DNA from: Eutypa lata
Lineage: Eukaryota > Ascomycota > Sordariomycetes > Xylariales > Diatrypaceae
Direction: 5' to 3'
DNA length: 64,000 bases
Assembly: GCA_022661535.1 (NCBI GenBank)
Contig: JAKULF010000003.1
Coordinates: 744,001-808,000 of the forward strand
Both the position numbers and the translations under genes were made by a program. The notes below the pieces were generated by a model. It was given only the letters and a program-made list of their open reading frames with translations. It had not been told where the DNA came from and did no database searches. Below are positions 1 through 10,340 of this stretch, in pieces. The stretch's first letter is position 1; each line of letters starts with the position of its first letter.

Positions 1-2455
1 GTCGGGCAGGCCGATGCTGATGCCGATGGTGGTGTAGCCCGACACGATCTCGAACAGGATCGTGAAGACGCTGTACGTCGCCGGGTCCGCGAGCGAGTGC
101 CGCGTCTCGATCAGCGTGATCAGGAACAGCGTTAGCGCGATCCACCACACGTCGTGGCTGAGCTGGCCCCGCACCTGCTGCGAGACGAGGCTCGGCGGCC
201 CCGTCGCCGGCACGTGGTCGTGCAGCGAGTGCACCGAGGCCCGCGCGAAGTCCACCGTCGCGGCCCGGCGGAGCGGCTTGATCGCCGGCCCGGCTGCTGT
301 GCCCGGTGCCGCCGCTGCGACGCCCACGCCTTGGAAGGCGGTCATGCGGTGCTGGATTTGGCGGCCTACGAATGCTGTGCCGCGTCGGCCAACTGTGTAG
401 AGTTTTTTGATGGACTTAGTAGATGTCGTTCGCGAGAGTGTGTCCCAGTTCTTGTTGTCGTTGTTGTTGTTGTTGTTGTTGTTCGCCGTGGATGGAAGTC
501 CGGGTTCATTAGGGATGTCGGCGTCAACGTCGAAGAGGCTACTGGTTGCAGAGTGAAGCTGTTCCTCTTCTGCGTTGTCGCCTTCATATATGCCCAAGGA
601 TCGCTCCTCGTAAACATTGGAATTCCGCATGGTGATGATGTGGGGGTAAGCCGCTGTATAGTACACGACGAGCCAAAGTACCTGAACATCGAAGTATATA
701 GCCGACGGTGATACTATGGCGTATCCCCCCGAAGGAATCGCTGTGGCAAAGGGGGCAGTTCGTTAGCTCAAAATCTTGCCTAGATTGACAAGGTATCATT
801 TTAAGAAGTGTACTTACAGAATCCTTGGAAGAGAGCGTCGAAAACCCGTTGACCAAGGGGAATGGCCTCCATGGTCGGATTCCCAATGCTAAGGATCAGG
901 ATCAAGATCCAATCCGCGATCACAAACCCCCCAAACGTGGCCGCGAACATCCAAGTGTCCTTGGCGGGAAACAAGCTGGTATATACACGGCGGGGGAATT
1001 TCAAGATGAAGTCGAACCCTTCCTTCCAGACGCCGTACTCCTTATCCTTGGAAAACATATTCAGCAGCGACGACATGCTCCATATGATGAGCCGCATGAA
1101 CACGGGGAAAGCCGCCGGACCAGCCAGCGACAGCAGCGTGACGACGGTGAGCAGGAAGTAGGAGGACTGGAAGGGCACGAAGCCCGCGTCCAACAGCGTG
1201 AAGCCGGCGTTGTTGTATGCGGAGATGGCGAGGAAGATGCCGGCCCACCACGGATTCTGCGCATTGACGGCCGCGGCGTCGGTTTCGTGGACCCACATCC
1301 AGGCACCGAGGGCGATGGCCCCGAAGAATTGGCAGAGCACAAAGTAGACGAGGACGAACACGGAAAGAAATTTGAGGGAACGGTACTCGACGCCCCCGAG
1401 GTACTCTCGCTGGTCCTCGGACAAGTTGAAAAACTGCCCGTTCCTTCCGATGTTGCGCTTTTGTTCCTTCAAGAATGTTTGCACATTGAACCCGTCACCT
1501 GTCGCCCTGGAATCCGCCGTCTGAGGTCTCCGTCTCGTCGCTCCAGTTTGGTGGGATTGAGTCTGGTAGATCGAGTGTCCAGTCGTTGTTGGTTGTCCTT
1601 CGAGGGACTTGCCCTCTTGAATGGGGTCAAGGAAGCCAACATGGTGTTGTTGACTACTCCTCGCACCACCTCCTATCTGGGCCTCCGGAACAGGCACTTC
1701 CTCCTCCGAAAACGTCTTTCTAGTTGGCGAGGCCACGGCATTCGGAATGGAGGACCGCGAATTGGCCCGCGGCCGTCCCTTTCCAAAGGACGACATGACC
1801 TGCAATCCGAACATAGCACCCGTCATGCCAACCACGGCTCCTGTTCCCGACATCTTCTTCTTCCTCCTCTCCCGCTCCGTCTCCACGATGTCCTCAAAGC
1901 GCTTCTCGAAGATGTGCTTCCGGAATGCGATCGTAACGTACGAGATCAGGACCTGGCTCCCTATTATCATCAAGACACACAGCTCGACCTGCTGGAACGT
2001 CGTCAGCTGGCTGACATTGACCGTGTTGAGACCCGATGCGGTCAGCGCCGACATGACCATGAACATGCTGTCCCACCAGCCGACGCTGTAAGCTGGGACC
2101 GAAGCACCCCAGAAGATGAGGGTGCCCACGATGGTGGTGCCGATGAAGTATGCATAGTGAAGTGTGATGTAGTTGACGGGCGGCACTGCAACGACATCTA
2201 GAATTAGCAATTGCTTCTTGACGGATAACTATACATATCAGCAAGGCTTGGGAGTTGTTCAGTAGTAGTCCTTTGCTCCCAAGCTAGCCATAAAGGGAAG
2301 AAAATAGCTTGGATGATAGTCAGCCAAGGAAACCGCTTACGATATGGCCTAACGGCGCGCGCCACAGCAATCAATTTGTCATATATTCTGGGGTGTCGCG
2401 TGCCGAAGTCCTCCCACCGCTGCTGAAGTTGCATAGTGGCTTGCGAGTCTCGCAA
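1..2455 (-). CDS. trk1: TRK-type potassium transporter (3' end cut by the window edge)
   Basis: Plasma-membrane K+ uptake protein of the fungal TRK/HKT superfamily. Model: exon 1 2455-2341, intron 2340-2186, exon 2 2185-818, intron 817-741, exon 3 740 to beyond base 1; phases close and give 741 residues in the window. The first junction restores the family signature L-P-P-V-N-Y-I-T-L-H-Y. All four pore loops with selectivity-filter glycines are visible: TASGLNTV near residue 87, AYNNAGFT near 361, SIPSGGY spanning the second splice junction, and SGYTTIGISIG just before the window edge. A long hydrophilic loop between the first and second repeats is typical of fungal TRK1. After the third pore loop comes the conserved NVYEERSLG segment, then an Asn run encoded by GTT/AAC repeats. 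A second in-frame Met (2434) could be the start. Only the C-terminus is missing. Confidence 0.9.
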
Positions 2456-3900
2456 AAATGCTGTCTCAATCTTCTACCCGCGACAGATGAGAAGCGCTTT
2501 GAACAAGTACGGGAAAACTTGATGGATGAACTCTCTTCCGAAGTTTTCTGTCATTTGTTATTTCTTTGCTTTTTCTGCCCGAGGGAGCACGGCCTTTGTC
2601 CTGCCCAATCCGTAGATTAAGACCCTCATAACTTGTTTATGCTTTATCATCCTATCAAACCAGGGCCAGCGCATGCCAGGCCAGGGGTAGGGGCATGTTG
2701 CGCTAAACCGGATTTGGAAGGGTGCCAAACCTGGATGATGAAACAGTTCTCCTTTATATTATGGGAAACATTTGATGAAAAATAGGGGACTTTGCAGTTG
2801 AAAATACGACATCTGGAATTACCTAGGCACAAATGTAGGCAACTAAGTTATGGATCATTCTGTCAATTATAAACTATGACCTTAGCCAGTCCCTGGCGAA
2901 TCTTGTTCCTCGTTCGTACCCAAGCAAAAACCGCAAAGCCCCACCTACGAGCTTGAAAGAATGTTGCTTTAATATCATTCCAGTAGAAATTTCAAGGATT
3001 AAGTGAATTCTATATCCCCATCACAAGCTTTAAGTATCACGGGACTGAATTGGCCGCCTGCCAGTCTTGAATCTGGGCTAAATATTCATTCAAATTGACG
3101 TCAATAGTTTTATGTCTACTACTATCATACGCCTACTCGGTACCAATGACAATTTGCACCAAGTCTGCAGTCTCAGTATTCACTAGATCGTACAGAGTTG
3201 GGATGAATTAGCAAATAGTTACTTACACATTGAATATTCAATACTGTATTGCTACAATATGTACCCAGAGCTCCTGTAAAGCTGTCACAGCACAGAATAC
3301 TAGGATGTACCGCTACACCACCGATGTAGGCAAAAGTAGAATGTTATCAACTCAGAAGCTAACCATCTTGCATTGCCTTACATGGTCACCTGTGCCTTGA
3401 GAAAGGCCATTTAGCCCTCTGTAGTAATGTACATGACCAGTAAAAGAATGGCCTTACGAGCTAGATAGGGAATCCAAGATGAATTGTTCAGAATGGTGGC
3501 TCGGAATCTGTTTCCACGGTGGAGTCTCACCAAAGTGAATGTCCCCCTTTCCCAGTACACTGTTGAGGTTCTAGTCCACATGAAGCGCAACATTGTATAA
3601 TGTCTCTGGCTCCCTGAATCGATATTTGATCTATGAGGCATGCTAGAAACTCCGACGCTCTTGTGTTACACAATGAGTGATGCGCTATGGCGTCAGTTGC
3701 GCTTGACTATGCTGTATATGGTTCATAGCGTTTTCGTCCGATGAATAACAGGGGATGGTGATTCACTTGCCGAAAGCCGTACCTTCCTCAATACCAGCAA
3801 AGCAGAAAGCACACAAATCTTTTGTAGCAATATCAAAAGCCACTTCTTCTCGCATCCTTGGAGGCCATCACGAGGTATTCCCTACGAACTTCTTGATGCG
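2456..3900. other. intergenic region, no gene seen
   Basis: AT-leaning sequence between the divergent TRK gene and the 7-TM receptor gene, with only short ORFs that carry no recognisable motif. It presumably holds both promoters. I see no convincing TATA box or repeat. Confidence 0.5.
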
Positions 3901-5131
3901 ATGGCCTCGACATGGGACGCAGATGGTAATCATATATTAGCTGATGCTCCTCCCCGATCAGACTGTGGTGAGAGTATACTGGCCATATTTATGGCGGTCT
4001 GCACGATCTTTACTCTATTGCGACTGTACACGAGGATGTTCATCCATCGCGAGTTATGGTGGGATGATTGTAAGTATTACATCTCGCTATATTATCATAC
4101 CCTAGAACTAGCCTATTATGTCTGAAGTCGCTGATACGCTAGTTGTAGGTACAGCAGTCATCGCATGGGCAGGAACCATCGTCATTTGCGTTCTCCAGCT
4201 CGTTGCATTGCAACAGAATGGCGGTGGGGATACCGATTATATGACACCTGAAGAGTTCAAGCGGTTCGAGAAGGTTGGTACTGCTTTCCTCTACCCACCG
4301 GACACTTTTAAGTTCTAACTTGACTACTTCACCCAGCTCTTCATGAGCACGCAGATAAGCTCGCGTTTAGGGATCCTGTTTGCCAAACTTTCGATCCTAC
4401 TCCTATACCTCCGGGCGTTCTTTCCCGCACGGGTATCCAAGTCCGCATTCTGGTGGGTTATACAGGTTACGATATGGGTGAACGTGGTGTACACGGTGGT
4501 CCACGTCCTCGTGATCGCGCTCCAGTGCGTGCCGTCAAAGCAGCCGTGGGGCACCCACCGGATCCACGAATCGGGGCTCCTCATCGCGGCGGCGGTTGTC
4601 AACATCATCAGCGACGTCGCCGTCGTCGTCATCCCCATAGGCGCCATATGGAAGATCCAGATCAGCCGGGAGAAGAAATGGGCTCTCTGGTCCCTGTTCG
4701 GCTTCGGCATGCTGGCCCCGATCGCGAGCCTTGCCCGGCTCGTGTACCAAGCCATGCGGTTCGACGACGAGAACCAGACCGCTGTCTACATCATCACGTC
4801 TTTCCTAGCCACGGCGGAGCAGGTGATCGCCGTGGTAGGCGGGTGCATCCCCGTACTTGCCAAGTTCTGCGCTCAGCGGGAACGACAGCATCCAGTACGG
4901 AGCCATCATGGCCAAAATAGCTCGCAGGCGCTTCGGGTAAGCGGGGACTCCGAGTCAGGGACGGAACTATCCTCACCAAGTTTTGTTCCTATGGGCAGCA
5001 TTCGAGACGTTCCCAGGCCAGCGAACCCAAACAGTAGCAATGGGGGAGCCATCGTGGAACTATGGTGGTGGGGTCCGAAGGATAGAACCGAACCCAATAA
5101 CAGAACCGGACCAGTTATTACTAGTAAGTAG
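3901..5131 (+). CDS. Pth11-like / fungal rhodopsin-domain seven-transmembrane protein
   Basis: Integral membrane protein of the large fungal SAT4/Pth11-type rhodopsin-domain family, thought to act as surface sensors; the ligand is unknown. Model: exon 1 3901-4069, intron 4070-4148, exon 2 4149-4273, intron 4274-4336, exon 3 4337-5131, about 363 aa. Seven hydrophobic segments can be traced: ESILAIFMAVCTIFTLL, AVIAWAGTIVICVLQL, RLGILFAKLSILLLYLR, the WWVIQVTIWVNVVYTVV stretch, LLIAAAVVNIISDVAVVVIP, ALWSLFGFGMLAPIASLARL, and FLATAEQVIAVVGGCIPVL. The W-W-D-D motif after TM1 and the K-L-S-I-L-L-x-Y-L-R motif in TM3 are hallmarks. There is no N-terminal CFEM domain. The Ser-rich cytoplasmic tail ends near an Asn/Thr-rich stretch. 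The start is the first ATG in frame with exon 1; no signal peptide is needed. Confidence 0.85.
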
Positions 5132-5781
5132 AGCTGAAGAGGTAGTTTAAGATACTAAATCAGAGCGTGCTCAGAGTGTTACAGTCGTCCTATGGTTTAT
5201 TGTTATCTTAATGGACATTTATCATGGGCATCTTCTGCGCTGTTTTGTAAGTTAGAAATACTAGTAATTTACGATTTATCATTAACAACGTACGATCTTG
5301 CGTTAGGCATTAGCAGAACTATGTCTCAGTCAGTCAAGCTTACATCATTCGACTCCACCGTGCATAATGTGTTCCCATATATAAGGTTTTTTGTTGTCTT
5401 CAAAGTGTCATCCCAGAATACAATTTGGGCCAATCAAATCCGTCGGTAGTTAGTTTCTGATAGCTGTGCCGCCTCAGTACATTTTCAACCAGTTGAGATT
5501 ACGCAATGTAACACAGTGTATCGATAATGTTTGGGATGCGGTCAACGGCGCGCAGCTGGAAGCCGACTTCGCAAGCTGATCCCTTTTTTCCTTTCTTTTC
5601 AATCGGAGAAATAAATTTGGGAAACCACCTACCTACTATATACTTGCCTACTCTAAATCAACCTTCAAATCAATCATCCAGACACACATTCTATTCCAAT
5701 CACCCACACATCCTCAAATCATCAACAGCCTTCCAATCTTTTCATTGAGCTATTACGCCGTGCCGTGTCAAACAAGCAACC
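5132..5781. other. intergenic region and 5' leader of the CMD-like gene
   Basis: No gene seen. The 200 bases before the ATG at 5782 are rich in C/A/T (CAAATCA-type runs, 5640-5760) and poor in G, which is usual for a fungal 5' leader. Confidence 0.5.
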
Positions 5782-6519
5782 ATGGCATCAAACGATCCCG
5801 CCCAAACCACGCCAATTGACGACAACCTCACAGCACTCTTCCAAAAGATCGAGGAGAAGTTCCGGGAGACGAAGCTAAGCGACGAGAGCTGGTACATCTT
5901 GGCCATCGCCTGCATAGTAGCGAGCCCGGACCCCGAGGCATCCGCGCAGCTATACCAGCACCTCTGCGCGCAGCCGGCGTACACGACGAGCGCGGCACGC
6001 CAGGCGCTGGTGCGGCGTCTGCGCGAGGCGCTCGTCAAGGCGGTGTCCCTGGTGGGCGTGTGCAAGCCGATCGAGGCCATAGTGGCGATCGGGAAGGTGG
6101 AGCGGGCGGAGGACCGGGAGCACAGCTGCACGCGGCGGGACTGGCAGTGCGACGAGGCGAACCACCAGCGGGGGATCGAGTGGTTCCGGAAGCTGTACAC
6201 GCGCAACGCGGGCGACACGATGGGCCTCTTCGACGCGCACCGGGACTTCGCGTGGATCTCGGCCGAGATCACCTACGGCCTGTACCTGTCGGACCGGCAG
6301 GTGCTCGACGACGTCGACACCGAGATGGTCGTGCTGCCCGCCATCATGATGCAGAACCTGCCGAGCGAGACCCACTGGCACATCCGCGGCACGAGGCGCA
6401 TTGGCGTGTCGAAGGACGACACCGAGGCCGTTTGCGAGTGCGTTCGTGCGGTCGCGGAGCACTTTGGCGTGAGGCTTAACAAGGTGCCGACTGTGGACCA
6501 GGTCGAACCGGATGTCTGA
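5782..6519 (+). CDS. AhpD-like / carboxymuconolactone decarboxylase-fold protein
   Basis: 245-aa single-exon protein with the all-helical AhpD/CMD fold. The middle (residues about 90-110, SLVGVCKPIEAIVAIGKVERAE) and the C-terminal part (DTEMVVLPAIMMQNLPSETH followed by an H-I-R-G-T-R-R-x-G motif) match fungal CMD-domain proteins. The canonical AhpD CxxC redox pair is not seen, so peroxidase-reductase chemistry cannot be assumed. Yeast relatives such as Pxp2 are peroxisomal, but here the C-terminus (EPDV) is no PTS1 signal. The coding sequence is strikingly GC-rich compared with its flanks. The start ATG lies in a good context (CAACCATGGC). The substrate is unknown. Intact and full-length by comparison with fungal relatives. 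Confidence 0.75.
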   Translation: MASNDPAQTTPIDDNLTALFQKIEEKFRETKLSDESWYILAIACIVASPDPEASAQLYQHLCAQPAYTTSAARQALVRRLREALVKAVSLVGVCKPIEAIVAIGKVERAEDREHSCTRRDWQCDEANHQRGIEWFRKLYTRNAGDTMGLFDAHRDFAWISAEITYGLYLSDRQVLDDVDTEMVVLPAIMMQNLPSETHWHIRGTRRIGVSKDDTEAVCECVRAVAEHFGVRLNKVPTVDQVEPDV

Positions 6520-8268
6520 TGCGTCTGAGTCCAAGTCGGATTATGTAGAATGAAGACTGTCTTGCTCTATCCTAAGGGGTGTAAGGAGGGGTCTAGTAGA
6601 ATGATAATGAAGTTCATATAATGTATTTGTAGTAGGGCTGACCAGGAATCTTCCCTAATAACGTAACTCCCAAACGGTAATGGCAGGTGACGACGGTAAA
6701 TGGATGGTAACTAGTATAATAGATACCGCAATATCATTATTGTTGTTCTATCTTATTAAGTTCATTGACTTCCGCTAGCCTGTCACGGTACCCCAATCTC
6801 GTCCATTGTATAGGTACAGCTGGAGATGCAATTCAACCTGAGAAAAAGGCCTAGACCTCCAATGATGATAATGCTGTAGCGTGTTTATATAATGGGTAGA
6901 GATGTGTCAACTGCGAACAAGAATTTCGTGCCTCTATTAATAGCACATAAGATATTTTGCCTTCGTAGCTAACTATACGACGAGATTAGTTTAATTTAAA
7001 GTCCAGGGATTAGTAAATATAGTAACAGAAAAGTAAGGGGATGGTTTGATTCTATTTTATGTTTGTTTCTGCCTTGGATTACAATAATCTAATTCCGTTA
7101 TGGAGGCAGGTCCTAACAAAAAGCTGGAGAAAAAAAAAGATTTAATTGTGAATTGAACTTGATGCCTTCAAGAAGCTAAATATTCTATGGGATCTATGGG
7201 AAGTACAGAGTCTGCCTAAGTACTTCATAAGGTACTACTCTACTCTATGTGCAGGTAGGAAAGAAACTGAACAAAGAAGAGAAGAAAGATCGAAGGAGAC
7301 AGAAGAAGAAAAAAAAGAAGAATGGGGGATCGAACTTCATCCCTCTGATCCAGAGGTCAGAACGTCCACCAGGTTCGTGCCATACCTACCTTGATACTTT
7401 ATATCTCCTGATTCCTGGTATACAATCTTATATTATCTATGTAGATTATTGATACTTACCTACTTAGGTAGGTAGTTTTGCCAAGGTTGTATGTAGCTAT
7501 GATACTTAATAGACTGTTAGTTAACTATCGATACATGTTGCAGGAGACTTATAATAAATAATGATGCAAATATTTACAAACTTGCAATGCGGTAATGGTA
7601 TGAAAGCTTTGCATGCATGGTGGGTGCTACATAATTACAGGTGAAATGGGTACATTACTGTAGAAGTGGATATGAAGAAGGAAAAAAAATAAGGGAAATG
7701 TATAAAAATATAATTTTAGTTCAGATTGAACTTGATACCTTCAGAGAAGGTATTTATCTGGGTGTCCGGGTCCAGCTTTCCGCAAATGTGGTAGTCTTAG
7801 ACCCGATATCACGTCCAGATCTTAGCCATAAAAACCAACTGAGGTGATTGTTACCACAACTCTAAAGATGGCGGCCGTAGTTTTTAGCCAACTTATTATG
7901 CCTTATATACCCCACACTACCTGGAAAAACCAAGGCTAATTGTTTGTACCGTTCCCCTTTTATGCTAGTGGCCCATGCACCTTGTTAACGGCAACCTGTT
8001 AGCAGGTTATGTATGTATTCATGATTAAGGGATTGGATTGGTACCCCAGGACTCTAGGGTTCTCTACAAAACTAGATCCTTCATACGTACAACTTTCGCA
8101 TCTACCTGCCCTGCAACTTTCCTCTACAATTCTCATATCAATTCTGACCTCTTCCTCCCACTTCCCACATCCCACTTCCCAGGCAGAGTCCTCACCTCCT
8201 CGCAAATTGCAATCTAAATCAATATTAATTGAGACACCAACTCGGACAGTCCCTATCCAGTCACGGCA
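6520..8268. other. intergenic region with a tRNA-like relic
   Basis: AT-rich spacer of about 1.7 kb with A-runs and tracts of TAGGTA repeats. No gene is supported; the short ORF near 7249 is a Lys-rich translation of an A/G-rich run. A tRNA-Gln-like remnant on the minus strand (7318-7395) is described separately. Confidence 0.45.
7318..7395 (-). pseudogene. possible degenerate tRNA-Gln(CTG)-like relic
   Basis: Read on the minus strand, the segment has a B-box-like GTTCGATC (7335-7328). It also has an arm TCTGA/TCAGA (7361-7357 with 7348-7344) around an 8-nt loop that contains CTG at the anticodon place (7353-7351), and an A-box-like TGG..GG upstream. A T8 run follows (7316-7309), as for a pol III terminator. 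The T stem is only partly paired, the anticodon loop has one extra base, and I find no matching 7-bp acceptor stem. It is therefore at best a pseudogene or SINE-like fragment. Confidence 0.25.
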
Positions 8269-9779
8269 ATGGACTCGTCCAAACAAACCGCCAATGGCAT
8301 TGACACCGTCAATATTGATATTGACGGTTTCAAACTTAACGGCATCGATAATCCCCTGCGCCTCATCTTGATGTCCCCTTTCGAAGGCGTTAGTCCAGTC
8401 GAGGGCCTTCCTGGATCTGAGGAGGAAGTTCTGAAGTACAATGTCAGCCAGAACTTGGTGAACATGCTTCTCAGTGCACTCAAGCTGAAAGAGTTGTGGA
8501 AGGTCAAGAATGATGATGCTGAATTCATGGAGGAGGTAAGTGAATATTTGATGTCCCATTGTGCTCCATCCGTTTACGAAGCCTTTTTGCATTTTCTTAC
8601 TTTATTTTTCTTCTTTTTTTTTTCTCCGCGTCCATGAGTCGTCACGTATAGTGGGATTCCAAGACCAGGGAATTATTAGCACCGATCTAGCCGATACATG
8701 CCTATATTATCCATTTACCAGGAAGCTATTTGATAAATGCTAAGTATTTTGAACTGGCATATGGGGATAATTACTTAATAAGTGACCAGCTACTTATCAC
8801 TTTTTTCTCGCAGGTCGGCAAAAACTGCGGATTGACTACTACCAATACCACCAAATTCGCCTTGTATCGTCTCATGAATATCCGAAGAAATTTCGTCAAG
8901 AAATCCAAGGAGCAGTGTTCAGATTGGAACAACCTAGATGAACGTCTCGCTGCATCAAGCGGCAAGCTCAGTAACCTTCAAACGTCACTAAAAAAGACAA
9001 CGACAACTCAAAAGGCGAAGAAGAAACAACTGAAGCAAGAGATGAAAGAGTGCCGAAAGAAAATCCGATCGCTAGAAGGTCTGAAACGCGGTGAATGTGA
9101 GAGGCCTTATCCCCAAACTAGCTTGGCCTAGTTGGTCGAGAAGTTGCTAGAGCACGTGGATCCTCTAAAGACTCAAAACCTCTCAACCCTCAACAACGAC
9201 GATTCAGAAGTTACGGCGGTCTTGGCTATTATCAAGGCCCAGAGTGAAACGCCAGGCGCATTCCTCATTCCGCAACATACCCCTCTTGGCACGTACTGGG
9301 GAACACTTCCATTTATGCTAGGCTGCCAGGTGCCCCAACGCACGCTCGACTACGATGAGATTGAGATTGGCCTGAAGAGAGAAGTTAAAATCCGAACCGG
9401 CGGCGCCATGATGAATATTCATCCCTATCTGCTGAAGATGGATCCCGAAACCCTCCAAGCTCTCCACGTCCTGCTTGAGGAGGTTCAACGGACGCGTGCG
9501 GTGCCGGGCATGACCACAGATACCTACGTTTGGCATGATCTTGCCGACAACATCTGCAACATCCTCATTGCCGGCATCACCACAGATCAGTCGCACTCTC
9601 TAGATACTTTCACGAAACACATGACTTTCTGGTTCAACAACTTGGCTGTCACGACGGCGGAGGACGTGGATAAAGAGATGAAGATTCGCGAGAAGAAGAA
9701 GGAAGAGGAGGAAGAGAAGGAGAAGAACAAATCCGAGGATAGTGACTCGGACTCGGAAGTCCATATCATTCTCGGATAG
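8269..9779 (+). CDS. hypothetical protein with central coiled coil and acidic tail
   Basis: No family recognised. Proposed model: exon 1 8269-8535, intron 8536-8813 (278 nt, with T-rich runs), exon 2 8814-9090, intron 9091-9150, exon 3 9151-9779, giving about 390 aa. The second intron is my choice because it removes an in-frame stop at 9129 and keeps phase; a donor a few bases upstream (9079) would also work. Residues about 1-90 are mixed. Residues 120-180 are Lys/Gln/Glu-rich and predicted to be coiled coil (KKAKKKQLKQEMKECRKKIR type). The C-terminal domain has alternating hydrophobics (LGTYWGTLPFMLG, YVWHDLADNICNILIAGI). The end is a Lys/Glu run then SEDSDSDSE, a possible casein-kinase-type acidic tail. 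Probably intracellular: there is no signal peptide or membrane segment. Confidence 0.6.
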
Positions 9780-10340
9780 AGACTCTTGCACGAAGCCAGG
9801 GGGGCGAAGACCAGGTAACCCCAGCAGATGAAGTTCTACCATAGATGAACACAGGTAGAACTCGGATATCAGCAAGGGTAGTAAAAGGAGAGGGGCGACT
9901 AATTGTCCGTGTGGATTTGTCAAGGGGATAATGAAGAAAATGCGAGAAATCTTGCTGTGAGGATAAAACGTTGCCAAGGGCTAATGGCTGTTTGTGTAAT
10001 TACTGAGTCTAGAGGAAAACTATAACACCAAACCCCCGCCTCCTAAAAGAAAATTGCATAATTAGTCCCGGTGACAGCTGAAAGACAACTAATTACCACT
10101 AATCAAGTTTTTGTGTCTGAGTCCGGCCAAAGCTTAGAATGTAGGATGACCAGAAGTTATCCCCACATCCACAAATAGAGGAATAGCTCCTTAAAGGCGC
10201 GAAACAGCGAGTGTTCTTGAGAAATGATGACAGAACTTCTGCTGTTCTTAGAAGGCATATATGTAAGACACCTTATTGGTTCAGCCATGTGGACTGTTTT
10301 CAGAAGATAGTTACTAGTTACCATGTGACTTGATTGACTG
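9780..10340. other. intergenic region between convergent genes
   Basis: Short spacer between the 3' ends of the coiled-coil gene (+) and the DUF3176 gene (-). No gene or clear structure seen. Confidence 0.5.

Noticed and set aside
825..2201. Long plus-strand open frame (458 codons) opposite the TRK gene
   Set aside because: It is the antisense shadow of a clear TRK coding exon; its translation is Arg/Asp/Glu/His-rich without any motif.
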